The notes beneath the pieces were generated by a model, which was given only the letters and a program-made list of their open reading frames with translations, made no database searches and was not told the origin of the DNA. Made by a program: the position numbers and the translations under genes. 64,000 bases of DNA from Candidatus Obscuribacterales bacterium (GTDB lineage Bacteria; Cyanobacteriota; Vampirovibrionia; Obscuribacterales; Obscuribacteraceae), in assembly GCA_019750335.1 (NCBI GenBank), contig JAIEOQ010000006.1, forward strand, positions 434,001 to 498,000, written 5' to 3'. This document shows, one piece after another, positions 40,648-48,749 of this stretch; position 1 is the stretch's first letter, and every line of letters starts with the position of its first letter.

Positions 40648-40679
40648 GCACAAAATATGATTCCATTCATATTTTGTGC
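40648..40679. repeat. Perfect 13-bp-stem inverted repeat, leader of the DUF2490 gene
   Basis: GCACAAAATATGA (40648-40660), six-base loop TTCCAT, TCATATTTTGTGC (40667-40679). It lies 14 bases upstream of the ATG at 40634 and about 6 bases upstream of its ribosome site, and ends 6 bases before the 54-bp palindrome. It would be a stable hairpin in the DUF2490 mRNA or a bipartite operator. Confidence 0.65.
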
Positions 40680-40685
40680 TATTGG

Positions 40686-40739
40686 CAGCTAAAGAACAAG
40701 AGCTAAACCGTTAACGGTTTAGCTCTTGTTCTTTAGCTG
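40686..40739. repeat. Perfect 54-bp palindrome
   Basis: Positions 40686-40712 and 40713-40739 are exact reverse complements, centred on GTTAAC, with no mismatch and no spacer. The arms read CAGCTAAAGAACAAGAGC outward from the core TAAACCGTTAACGGTTTA. There is no flanking T-run, so it is not a standard terminator. It lies in the 175-base divergent spacer between the DUF2490 gene and the transposase-derived gene, 70 bases before the latter's ATG. It may be a recombinase or repressor target, a cruciform, or a mobile hairpin. Confidence 0.9.
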
Positions 40740-40786
40740 GAGAGTGAAAGGAGTGAACTTTTTGGAGGATATTTTCGTTGTATAGA

Positions 40787-40882
40787 ATGAGCAAGAGAGA
40801 GAGAGTTAAATGGTTTCTTCAAACTCTTATAAACAAGAAAAAGGCAAAGACGATGAGAAGTTCGTCCGTCGCTTATTGCTGA
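40787..40882 (+). CDS. Possible leader peptide overlapping the transposase-derived gene
   Basis: An ATG at 40787 opens 31 codons (MSKRERVKWFLQTLINKK...) in a different frame, ending at TGA 40880-40882 inside the next gene. It is highly basic. GGAGG at 40764-40768 is 18 bases away, too far for an ordinary start. It may be chance. If translated it would be an overlapping leader affecting the next start. Confidence 0.2.
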   Translation: MSKRERVKWFLQTLINKKKAKTMRSSSVAYC

Positions 40883-41946
40883 AGTTCAATAGATCTTTTC
40901 CGACCGAAGCTGACTGTTTGCAAGAAATATATAGACGAATTGAATCGAACGCCAAGCAATGTTCTTATTGCGAATGCGGTGATGTTGAAATAGTGAATAG
41001 CAATAGAGCAATCAAATGTTTGCAATGTAAAAAGAAGACCTGGTTGACTAGTGGTACGTTTTTTAATCGGATAAGGCGAGCTCGTCCTTGGCTCATTGCC
41101 ATTTGGTTCTTGGAGCATGGTGTTTTTCTGAGCTCTTCCAAGTTTCATAAGATCGTAGGTGTTGCCCAATCGTCTGCTCTGCAGATTTTTAGAAAAATTG
41201 CCATTGTTGTCGAAAATAATATGGATGAAAGTGCATCTGTTGCTTCGGCTTTATTTGCTGTAGTTTTTTGTAAGCGTAGTCGTGAAACGCCAGCACGAGC
41301 TCATCCTCGGGACGAGCAATCAGAGTTGGAAAAGGGACTTTTAACTGCTTCGGAAGATCTGCAAAAACCAATATGTCGTAAAATGCAGGCACATACAGAA
41401 TTTGAAAAAACAGATGGAAAAAAGTTTGATCTCTCCTCTTTCACCGGTTGTGAAAAAGAAATTTTTGATTTGTTGGGACCAAATCCGGTCAGTCTGGATT
41501 TCTTGTCCGAGCGTTTGCAAATTTCAATTGGTAAGATTCTGGCTGGAATAACTATGTTGGAGTTGAGCGGATTGATTGAAAGCAGTCCGGGCAATCAATA
41601 TGTAAGAGCATTTGAGCAAGGTAAGGTAGAAAATCCGCGTTCGCGATCAGAGCATGATGGCGCTTATTCATGCCGAACCGAGAAAAAAGATTATATGATG
41701 AATTCAGGTGAGGATCTGAATTCAGTTATTTCTTGCTCTGTAAGTTTTATACGTAATTATTTTCACGGTATCAGTAGGCGTTATCTACAAAACTATTTAG
41801 CAATCTATTGGTACAGCGTAAATAGAGTACGCTGGCAAAGAGGTCTGTTGCTTAAGATTTGCCTTCGTTCTTCTGGCGACTTGTTTAAGCTCTCAGAATA
41901 TGTTTCATCACTGCAAGTTAAAGTGCTTGCAACGATGAGAGTCTGA
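40810..41946 (+). CDS. Chimeric transposase-derived protein: IS1595-like zinc ribbon, DprA-like winged helix, IS1595-like C-terminus
   Basis: A 378-residue protein. Residues 28-132 resemble the N-terminus of IS1595-family transposases: SFPTEADCLQEIY, a zinc ribbon with Cys51/Cys54 and Cys70/Cys73, then TWLTSGTFFNRIRRARPWLIAIWFLEHGV and a helix-turn-helix-like KIVGVAQSSALQIFRKI. Residues 211-268 resemble the C-terminal winged helix of DprA (EIFDLLGPNPVSLDFLSERL, GITMLELSGLIESSPGNQYVR). Residues 309-355 resemble the end of IS1595 transposases (FIRNYFHGISRRYLQNYL, VNRVRWQRGLLLKICL). The DDE nuclease core between them is missing. It is therefore probably a domesticated DNA-binding protein. GAGAGAGAG precedes the ATG. 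It is convergent with lexA. Confidence 0.7.
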   Translation: MVSSNSYKQEKGKDDEKFVRRLLLKFNRSFPTEADCLQEIYRRIESNAKQCSYCECGDVEIVNSNRAIKCLQCKKKTWLTSGTFFNRIRRARPWLIAIWFLEHGVFLSSSKFHKIVGVAQSSALQIFRKIAIVVENNMDESASVASALFAVVFCKRSRETPARAHPRDEQSELEKGLLTASEDLQKPICRKMQAHTEFEKTDGKKFDLSSFTGCEKEIFDLLGPNPVSLDFLSERLQISIGKILAGITMLELSGLIESSPGNQYVRAFEQGKVENPRSRSEHDGAYSCRTEKKDYMMNSGEDLNSVISCSVSFIRNYFHGISRRYLQNYLAIYWYSVNRVRWQRGLLLKICLRSSGDLFKLSEYVSSLQVKVLATMRV

Positions 41947-41999
41947 ATTATGGTGAGCAGTCTCTTGAATCTATTGAGGACGATTCTGATCTTCTGCTG

Positions 42000-42665
42000 T
42001 TAGTGCATTTTGCGATAAAGTCCGACAACTGTTCCTTGAATTTGCAGTTGATTTTTTGCACCGACAAAAATTGGATCCATGGAAGAGTTTGCTGGTTGTA
42101 AACGAAAACCGCTTTTCTCTTTAAAGAATCTCTTGAGCGTAGCGCTGCCATCTTCAAGCAGTGCAACAACGATTTCGCCGTTATTTGGATTTGGCTTAGG
42201 TTTGATAATTACAAAGTCGCCATCAAAAATGCCATCTTCAATCATTGAATCGCCTTTTACTTTCAAGGCGTAACAGTTGGAGGCTGAATATTGTGCGTCG
42301 ATCTCCAGGAACTCCTCTCTGCCTACAGCATCAATTGGGGAACCAGCAGCGATGGTGCCAATGAATGGTATGCCTGTTGATTCTTTTTCGTCGTTGGAGT
42401 GATCTGAGGAATCATTGAGCTGTTCTTTAGTTTCTGCATACTCAGCTTCATCGACTAAACGTAAGGAACGATTTAGTCCTGGTTCCCAACGTACAATACC
42501 TTTCTTTTTTAAGGCAACGACGTGCTGGTGGACTGTCATACGATTGCGTAATCCTAATGCTTTAGCCAGTTCAGCCAAAGTGGGTGGGTAGCCATGTTCT
42601 TCTGTGAGTTCGGCTATCAACCTAACTACTTCTTTTTGTCTGGGGGGTAACGTGTATAAATCCAT
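42000..42665 (-). CDS. lexA: LexA repressor
   Basis: A 221-residue protein. The N-terminal winged helix starts LPPRQKEVVRLIAELTEEHGYPPTLAELAKALGL and continues MTVHQHVVALKKKGIVR. The self-cleavage site is Ala107-Gly108 (GTIAAGSP). The catalytic serine is Ser140 in KGDSM and the lysine is Lys178 in ATLKRFF. It represses DNA-damage genes and cleaves itself when RecA is active. An acidic, Ser-rich linker (75-97) is longer than usual. No clear LexA box is visible by eye in the 229-base spacer to sfsA. It converges on the transposase-derived gene with a 53-base gap. Confidence 0.93.
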   Translation of the reverse strand: MDLYTLPPRQKEVVRLIAELTEEHGYPPTLAELAKALGLRNRMTVHQHVVALKKKGIVRWEPGLNRSLRLVDEAEYAETKEQLNDSSDHSNDEKESTGIPFIGTIAAGSPIDAVGREEFLEIDAQYSASNCYALKVKGDSMIEDGIFDGDFVIIKPKPNPNNGEIVVALLEDGSATLKRFFKEKSGFRLQPANSSMDPIFVGAKNQLQIQGTVVGLYRKMH

Positions 42666-42894
42666 TACTTAGTCCTTGAATAGTAAGTAGTCATTTGGTG
42701 GTCAGTCTGCAGTTCGTGAGTAATAAGTTCGCGGTCTCTGAGTTGGGCTTGCGAAGATGGAGAAGTGCCACTTGTGGGCTTTTAAGCTGATTGTGTCCGA
42801 TGGCGAATAGTAAATGGACCCATGGCACATACGTAAGTATAGTATCGGTCGTTGAAATTGTCTATACTGCTTAAGAATCAAATTGGATGTTGTC

Positions 42895-43623
42895 ATGATT
42901 ACGGAAAGATTGGTGCCGGCAAAATTACTCCGGCGCTATAAAAGATTTCTTGCTGATGTCGAGCTAGGAGCTTCGGCTGAAGAAATAACGGTGCATTGTC
43001 CAAACCCTGGCAGTATGATCGGCCTGGCTGAGCCCGGTGCAACAGTTTGGTTGCGTCCGGCCAAAGATCCGAAAAGAGTACTTAAGTACAGCTGGGTAAT
43101 TACAGAGCTGCCGACGGCCCTCGTTTGTGTTGATACGCAAATGGCAAATAAAGTAGTGAAAAATGCCCTTGAGCAAAGTTTGTTGTTGCCATTTCAAGGC
43201 TACCAGTTAATCGAATCTGAAAAAACTTTTGCTGATAGTCGTTTTGATTTTCGCCTGACCAAGCATCAAACGAAACCAGATTGTTTGATGGAAGTAAAAT
43301 CAGTAACTCTAGCAGAAGATGGCAGAGCTATGTTTCCTGATGCTAAAACTGAACGGGGCAGAAAGCATCTTAATTGTCTTGTGAAAGCAACTCAAGATGG
43401 TTGGCGAGCAGTCCAGCTTTTTTGTATCGCTCGTACTGATATTCAATCATTTTGTCCTGCAGATCATATAGATGTTCTCTATGGACAAGCATTACGAGAA
43501 GCGGCAGCTCAGAAAGTCGAATTACAAGCAACAGCTATGGGAATTGATAAGATTGGTGATGAATTCACCTATCAAATGATGAGCGAAGTGCCCATTAGTC
43601 TAGCTTTGACAGAATATGATTGA
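42895..43623 (+). CDS. sfsA: SfsA family protein
   Basis: 242 residues from the ATG at 42895 (MITERLVPAKLLRRYKRFLADVEL), 8 bases after TTGGATG; a TTG at 42883 is an alternative. The SfsA signature is present: TVHCPNPGSMIGLAEPGA, KSVTLAEDGRAMFPDAKTERGRKHL, and AVQLFCIARTDIQSFCPADHIDVLYG. In E. coli SfsA binds DNA and was linked to maltose metabolism. The nuclease-like PDAxTxRGxKH region suggests a restriction-endonuclease-like fold; the true role is open. The gene stands alone. Confidence 0.9.
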   Translation: MITERLVPAKLLRRYKRFLADVELGASAEEITVHCPNPGSMIGLAEPGATVWLRPAKDPKRVLKYSWVITELPTALVCVDTQMANKVVKNALEQSLLLPFQGYQLIESEKTFADSRFDFRLTKHQTKPDCLMEVKSVTLAEDGRAMFPDAKTERGRKHLNCLVKATQDGWRAVQLFCIARTDIQSFCPADHIDVLYGQALREAAAQKVELQATAMGIDKIGDEFTYQMMSEVPISLALTEYD

Positions 43624-43687
43624 GATAGTGAATCTAGCTTAAGACTGAAAGCGAATGTAGTGAAGCTCGAAAATAACGGAAGCCATT

Positions 43688-45247
43688 ATGCATCTTGATC
43701 CATTGTTTCTATCACGTTTACAGTTCGCACTGACAATCATGTTTCACTATATATTTCCGCCTTTAACCATTGGTTTGAGCGTGTTCATGGTCATGATTGA
43801 AGCTGTCTGGATGAAGACTGGTAATCCCATTTATGAGTCTATGGCAAAATTTTGGACAAAAATATTTGCTGTCAATTTTGCTATGGGAGTGGCTACGGGC
43901 ATTGTCATGGAATTTGAGTTCGGCACAAATTGGGCCGTCTATTCTAAATTTGTTGGTGATGTTTTTGGATCAGCGCTTGCTGCTGAAGGCATTTTTGCCT
44001 TTTTTCTAGAGTCCGGATTTTTGTCTGTGTTGGTATTTGGCTGGGGCAAAGTCTCGCGCGGAATGCATTTCTTTTCTACTGTTATGGTTTGTCTCGGCTC
44101 AATATTCTCTTCAATTTGGATTACGGTTGCTAATTCCTGGCAGCAAACCCCAGCTGGATATCATTTGGTAAAAACAGCGTCTGGTCTTACTCGTGCTGAA
44201 ATTACCGACTTCTGGGCGATGGTTTTCAATCCTTCGACTGTACCTAGGTTGTTGCATGTTTGGGTTGGTGCCTTTGTGCTTGGCGCATTTTTTGTTTTAA
44301 GTGTTAGTGCTTTTTATATACTTAAAAACCGGCATCTTCAGTTTGCCGAACGTACGTTTAAAATCGCACTTGTTTATGCGGCAATAACGTCATTATTGGC
44401 TGCGGCGTCCGGACATTTGCAAGCTTGCGAAGTAGCGGATTATCAACCGGCAAAACTGGCGGCGATGGAAGCACATTTTGAAACGGGAACTGAGGGCACC
44501 GGATTATATATCTTTGGTTGGCCAGATCCGGAAGCAAAAACAGTTCGCTATGGTTTGAAAATCCCCTATTTGCTCAGTCTTCTGGTTTATTTTGATCCGC
44601 ATAAACCGGTTGCTGGTTTAGATAAATTTGCGCGTGATGTTTGGCCGCCGGTCACTATTCCGTTCCTCTCTTTTCATTTGATGGTGATGCTCGGTGGATA
44701 TTTTCTCAGTATCACGCTTCTGGGACTTTATTTATGGTGGCAAAAAAAATTATTCACAACCAGATGGCTTTTATGGTTTTTTGTTTTTTCGGCCATACCA
44801 GCGATCGCTGCTAATGAATTGGGGTGGGTAACTGCTGAGGTTGGACGCCAGCCTTGGATTGTCTATGGACTGTTGCGTACTGCGGATGGCTTTTCTAAAA
44901 CGGTTCCGGCCGAGCATATATTAGGTTCGATAATTATGTTTTCGATTATTTATGCTTTGCTCTTTGTTGTTTGGTTGTATGTCTTGCATAATAAAATTTT
45001 GCATGGTCCTGAGGACGCCCTGGAGTCCAGCAATGCGGTGATTACAGGAAAGCAAAAGCCAAGTAAGTCGAAGCTCAAAAAACAGAGTTCTGAAAAGCAA
45101 AAATCAGGAAAACTAAAGTCTAAAAAACAAGAAAAACAAACGAAATCGCTTCTTGATGAGCAAAAGTCGTTGATGGACTCTGCTGCACGCAGGAGCGATC
45201 CGGCTGGTCCGTCGATGACGCTGTATAAAGCCGAGGACGAAGAGTAG
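43688..45247 (+). CDS. cydA: Cytochrome bd oxidase subunit I with a Lys-rich C-terminal tail
   Basis: A 519-residue subunit with nine expected membrane helices. The haem ligands are visible: His20 (MFHYIFPP) and His190 (RLLHVWVG); Glu100 and Glu108 of the proton path lie in [14 protein letters not shown]. The [20 protein letters not shown] segment closes the quinol side. The Q-loop is short. From about residue 455 to the end the tail is highly charged (Lys, Ser, Gln and Glu repeats), unlike standard CydA, and would lie in the cytoplasm. CydAB oxidises quinol with O2 at high affinity. It is 1 base from cydB. Confidence 0.95.
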   Translation: MHLDPLFLSRLQFALTIMFHYIFPPLTIGLSVFMVMIEAVWMKTGNPIYESMAKFWTKIFAVNFAMGVATGIVMEFEFGTNWAVYSKFVGDVFGSALAAEGIFAFFLESGFLSVLVFGWGKVSRGMHFFSTVMVCLGSIFSSIWITVANSWQQTPAGYHLVKTASGLTRAEITDFWAMVFNPSTVPRLLHVWVGAFVLGAFFVLSVSAFYILKNRHLQFAERTFKIALVYAAITSLLAAASGHLQACEVADYQPAKLAAMEAHFETGTEGTGLYIFGWPDPEAKTVRYGLKIPYLLSLLVYFDPHKPVAGLDKFARDVWPPVTIPFLSFHLMVMLGGYFLSITLLGLYLWWQKKLFTTRWLLWFFVFSAIPAIAANELGWVTAEVGRQPWIVYGLLRTADGFSKTVPAEHILGSIIMFSIIYALLFVVWLYVLHNKILHGPEDALESSNAVITGKQKPSKSKLKKQSSEKQKSGKLKSKKQEKQTKSLLDEQKSLMDSAARRSDPAGPSMTLYKAEDEE

Positions 45248-45248
45248 C

Positions 45249-46265
45249 ATGGATATTCATGTTGTTTGGTTTATTCTCTTGGGCTTTCTTCTTGCTGGTT
45301 ACGGCATTCTAGATGGATTTGACCTTGGTGTCGGTATTTTGCATTTGTTTGCAAAAACCGATCAAGAGCGACGTATTTTTATGCATTCAATTGGTCCGAT
45401 TTGGGATGGCAATGAAGTTTGGTTAGTTACTTTCGGCGGTGCTCTTTTTGCTGCTTTTCCCGATGCATATGCTGTAGCTTTTTCCGGCTATTATTTGCCC
45501 TTTATGATCCTTTTGTCGGGATTGATATTTCGCGGTGTGTCCATGGAATTCCGTAGCAAGCACAAGTCGAATATTTGGCGTCAATTTTGGGATATCGCCT
45601 TTTTTGTATCATCGACGATGATTAGTTTTTTGTTTGGTGTTGCCGTTGGGGATACGATGCAGGGTTTACCGATCGAGTCACATGGTTATTTTGCCGGTAC
45701 CCTGGCCGATGTTTTTCGCCCGTATCCTTTGCTGATCGGTGTGCTTGCTGTAGCTACCTGCGCCATGCATGGTTCGATCTATCTTTATTTAAAAACTGCT
45801 GGTGAGCTACAACAAAGAATTCATTCGTTGATGTGGAAAACGTTTGGCTTTTTCTTGATTGCTTATGTGCTTAGCACCATTGCGACATTGGTTCAAATTC
45901 CCCATGCGGCAATAAATTTTGAGAAATATCCTGCGGCCTGGATTGTTGTTGTATTGAATGTGTTTGCTTTAGCCAATGTGCCGCGTGCTATTTATTTGAA
46001 CCAACCGGGCTATGCTTTCATCTCTTCTTCCTGCTCTATTTTGGCTTTGACTTTTCTATTCGGAGCGGCGTTGTTTCCGAATTTGCTTATTTCGTCTTTA
46101 AATGCGGAATGGAGTTTGAATATCTATAACGCTTCGTCTTCGAACAATACGCTTTGGATTATGTTTTGGATTGCCTGTTTGGGCATGCCCTTTGTCATTG
46201 CGTATACCTCAATTGTTTATTGGGTTTTTCGAGGCAAAGTTCAGCTGGATGAGATTGTTTATTAG
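45249..46265 (+). CDS. cydB: Cytochrome bd oxidase subunit II
   Basis: A 338-residue subunit with eight or more membrane segments. It begins VVWFILLGFLLAGYGILDGFDLGVGILHLF, and DGNEVWLVTFGGALFAAFPDAYAVAFSGYY follows, both diagnostic of CydB. It is the partner of the preceding CydA. The genes are in the order cydA-cydB with 1-base spacing, so they are translationally linked. No cydX-like small subunit or cydCD is visible next to them. A short membrane-fusion-protein fragment follows 14 bases after the stop. Confidence 0.95.
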   Translation: MDIHVVWFILLGFLLAGYGILDGFDLGVGILHLFAKTDQERRIFMHSIGPIWDGNEVWLVTFGGALFAAFPDAYAVAFSGYYLPFMILLSGLIFRGVSMEFRSKHKSNIWRQFWDIAFFVSSTMISFLFGVAVGDTMQGLPIESHGYFAGTLADVFRPYPLLIGVLAVATCAMHGSIYLYLKTAGELQQRIHSLMWKTFGFFLIAYVLSTIATLVQIPHAAINFEKYPAAWIVVVLNVFALANVPRAIYLNQPGYAFISSSCSILALTFLFGAALFPNLLISSLNAEWSLNIYNASSSNNTLWIMFWIACLGMPFVIAYTSIVYWVFRGKVQLDEIVY

Positions 46266-46279
46266 GTATTGGCCCGATT

Positions 46280-46618
46280 GTGACAATCACCGCTAATGCC
46301 AACGGCGAAATCGTTCAAAAATCAATTATCGAAGGTGAAATTGTTGATCCGGAAAAAACTTTGTTTTTGATCCGAGATTCGCAAAGCCTTGTGATTAACG
46401 GTTTTGTCCCAGCTGCCGCCGCGGACAAAATACACACAGGATCGCCTGTGGAAGTTGTTTTGCCCGGAGAAACTAAACGACGGTTGTCGGGAGGAATTTC
46501 TTATATCAGCGACAAAGCAGTTGTTGGTAAAGACAAATATTCTGTTCGTGCTCGAGTAAATAGTGGTGGCGCAAAGCTCAAGCCGGGGACAACTCTCAAA
46601 ATGAGAATTTCGCTCTGA
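46280..46618 (+). pseudogene. Orphan membrane-fusion-protein (HlyD/RND adaptor) beta-barrel fragment
   Basis: 112 residues from a GTG at 46280. The sequence GEIVQKSIIEGEIVDPEKTLFLIRDSQSLVINGFVPAAAADKIHTGSPVEVVLPG is the lipoyl half and beta-barrel of an HlyD/CzcB-type periplasmic adaptor. The ending (GGISYISDKAVVGKDKYSVRARV, KLKPGTTLKMRISL) is the membrane-proximal strand region. The N-terminal signal, coiled-coil hairpin and first lipoyl half are missing, and no ribosome site is seen. No efflux pump is adjacent. It is probably a remnant; a stand-alone small protein is the alternative. Confidence 0.6.
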
Positions 46619-46772
46619 GAAGCAGCCCCTAGAAGCTTGTCGTCAAGAGGACCAGCTCTGAGTAGTCGTCTGCTATTACTTGGAAAGCATCTGAATTGCC
46701 AAGCCATAAGCGGAAAATAAGCAACTCCTGGAAGCAAAAAGCAACAATGAAATAAGCCTTTATTTCTTCAAA

Positions 46773-46791
46773 AAATGATGTCAAATGATGT
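46773..46791. promoter_or_regulatory. Direct repeat AAATGATGT x2 upstream of citrate synthase
   Basis: AAATGATGT at 46773-46781 and again at 46783-46791, a 10-base (one helical turn) period, about 47 bases before the start at 46838. TATAAA (46791-46796) and TATATT (46804-46809) are possible -10 elements. An upstream hairpin (GAAATAA-GCCT-TTATTTC, 46749-46766) may end the cyd transcript. The layout fits an activator or repressor site in front of the citrate synthase promoter. Confidence 0.35.
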
Positions 46792-46837
46792 ATAAAGTCC
46801 GCATATATTGTGTTCAATGGCTTTTGGAGAGCAAACC

Positions 46838-47953
46838 ATGGTCAAGGCCGGGCTTGAAGATGTAGTCGCTACAGACTCGACAGTCTGTTTTGTGGATGGC
46901 AAGGAAGGGCGTCTGCTCTATCAGGGCTATGACATTCATGAACTAGCCGAGCACTCTACTTTTGAAGAAGTCGTTTATCTACTTTGGTTTGGGCGTTTGC
47001 CAAACAAAGGGGAGCTGGAAACGATTAATCGTGAATTGAGAGCCAACCGCAAATTACCGACTGATGTTGTAAAGCTGATGAAGCAGTTGCCTAAGCAGTC
47101 GATGCCGATGGAAGTCCTTCGCACCGTTGTTTCGCTTCTTTCAATGTATGACCCCGACGCCGATGATAACGGTCGTGAAGCGACAATTCGCAAAGCTACG
47201 CGTTTGACGGCACAAATGCCGACGATTGTTGCCTACTGGGATAACATCCGCAATGGCAAAGAACCGCTTGAACCAATGGCCGATGGCAATCTAGCCAGTA
47301 ATTTCCTGTATTTGTTGACAGGCAAAAAGCCCGATGATTTTAGTGCCCGTGCTTTAGATATTGCTTTGATTTTGCATGCGGATCACGAATTGAATGCTTC
47401 GACATTTGCTGCTCGCGTTGCCGCTGGCACCGAGACTGATCTGCATTCGGCAATTACAGCGGCAATCGGCACCTTGAAAGGTCCTTTGCACGGTGGTGCC
47501 AACCAAGAAGTAATCAAAATGTTGCTTAAAGTTGGAGACGTACCGAAAGCTGAAGGGTACGTGAAGAAGCTCCTTGATGAGCACAAAAAGATTATGGGCT
47601 TCGGACATAGAGTGTACCGAACAGAAGACCCGCGCGCTTGGCATTTACGCAAAATGTCGGAAGAGCTTGGCAAGCGAGTTAACGAGCTCAAATGGTTTGA
47701 AATGTCCCGGATTATTGAAGAGTCTGTATTTCGTGAAAAGGGTCTGTATGCCAATGTCGATTTCTATTCGGCATCTGTTTATTACATGCTCGGTATTCCG
47801 GTCGATCTATTCACCCCGATATTTGCTATGAGTCGTATGTCCGGTTGGGCCGCGCACATTCTTGAACAGATGAGCAACAATCGTTTGATCAGACCGCGTG
47901 CCGAATACATCGGACCGACCAACCTCAAATATGCTGCGGTAGAAACTCGCTAA
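46838..47953 (+). CDS. gltA: Citrate synthase
   Basis: 371 residues from the ATG at 46838 (MVKAGLEDVVATDSTVCFVDG), where GGAGAG lies 6 bases upstream; a TTG at 46808 and an ATG at 46817 lack a ribosome site. The catalytic histidines are visible in LKGPLHGGANQEV and GFGHRVYRTEDPRA; the catalytic Asp lies in VDFYSASVYYMLGIP. The short (about 370-residue) form is typical of the hexameric or dimeric bacterial/archaeal type, and 2-methylcitrate synthase activity cannot be excluded. It condenses acetyl-CoA and oxaloacetate. Its stop overlaps that of the convergent RDD gene by 4 bases. Confidence 0.92.
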   Translation: MVKAGLEDVVATDSTVCFVDGKEGRLLYQGYDIHELAEHSTFEEVVYLLWFGRLPNKGELETINRELRANRKLPTDVVKLMKQLPKQSMPMEVLRTVVSLLSMYDPDADDNGREATIRKATRLTAQMPTIVAYWDNIRNGKEPLEPMADGNLASNFLYLLTGKKPDDFSARALDIALILHADHELNASTFAARVAAGTETDLHSAITAAIGTLKGPLHGGANQEVIKMLLKVGDVPKAEGYVKKLLDEHKKIMGFGHRVYRTEDPRAWHLRKMSEELGKRVNELKWFEMSRIIEESVFREKGLYANVDFYSASVYYMLGIPVDLFTPIFAMSRMSGWAAHILEQMSNNRLIRPRAEYIGPTNLKYAAVETR

Positions 47954-48720
47954 CTCTGGCTTTCGATATGTCTTGTGTAAGCAAGATAGATCTTTTCCAG
48001 TAGCTCTTCGGCTGATTCGCCTTGAATTTCAGGGTTTAGTTTTTGGCAAAAATAATCGCGCATCTCTTTAGCTAAGACGGCGCGGCTGTCAAAAGTCATC
48101 GCTTCTCGTCGTTTCAAAAAGTTGCTGAGCAGATTAAAGTCTTTTGTCGACAGTTGTCCTGGATCGATGAAAGATAAAGGTGGTGTCAAAGACCGCAGTC
48201 TTAAGGATGTGTCGGCAAGACTTGTTTGTCTTTCGCGAATTACCAAAGTACCGGCGGCCAGATCGCCTATTCTTCGTTCGTGACGATCAAAAATTAGAAA
48301 GAGCACGCCGATCAAAGCGATATTGTCCACTATGCGCAATAAATTTCGGATGAAAGCCGCGCTCCAACCAATCGGTTGTCCGTTGGCTTCAATGACGCGA
48401 ATATGCATAACCCGTTTGCCGGGAGTTTGACCCTGCCACTTACCTTCAAAATAAATGAAATAGCCGGTGGTTGTTATGGCTAAGAGAAATATATAGATAA
48501 AACTCAACCAGGCAACGATTCCGCTTTTGGCAGCTTGGGCGATTGGTAAGCTTGAGATAAAACCGCCGGCAACAATAAGAACAAGCGAAATGGAAAAAAT
48601 GGCAACTGCCATGATTAAAATGTCGAGGAAGGCTGCCCAGATCCGGGCGGCTGCTCCAGCTAGTTCCAGGTGTAAATCGACGTTTTCCGGGGTAGAAATG
48701 AGATAGTCAGGCTCGGTCAT
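47950..48720 (-). CDS. RDD-family membrane protein
   Basis: A 256-residue protein. The RDD domain occupies residues 10-155, with three or four membrane helices: LAGAAARIWAAFLDILIMAVAIFSISL, a YFIYFEGKWQGQTPGKRVMHIRVI block and NLLRIVDNIALIGVLFLIFDRHERRIGDLAAGTLVI. These are the arginine and aspartate motifs that name the family. The remaining 100 residues are cytoplasmic. RDD proteins are possible transporters; function is unknown. It is divergent from the SpoIIM-like gene (29-base gap); the two families co-occur in many genomes. Confidence 0.88.
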   Translation of the reverse strand: MTEPDYLISTPENVDLHLELAGAAARIWAAFLDILIMAVAIFSISLVLIVAGGFISSLPIAQAAKSGIVAWLSFIYIFLLAITTTGYFIYFEGKWQGQTPGKRVMHIRVIEANGQPIGWSAAFIRNLLRIVDNIALIGVLFLIFDRHERRIGDLAAGTLVIRERQTSLADTSLRLRSLTPPLSFIDPGQLSTKDFNLLSNFLKRREAMTFDSRAVLAKEMRDYFCQKLNPEIQGESAEELLEKIYLAYTRHIESQS

Positions 48721-48749
48721 AAATGCGGCTTCGCTATTGATGGTGAACT

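Noticed and set aside
40810..41946. Active insertion sequence
   Set aside because: No DDE core, no terminal inverted repeats or target duplication around the gene; the 54-bp palindrome is on one side only.
42666..42894. LexA box in the lexA/sfsA spacer
   Set aside because: A 7-bp inverted repeat (42836-42842 with 42862-42868) has a 19-base spacer, unlike known LexA boxes; no other candidate is convincing.
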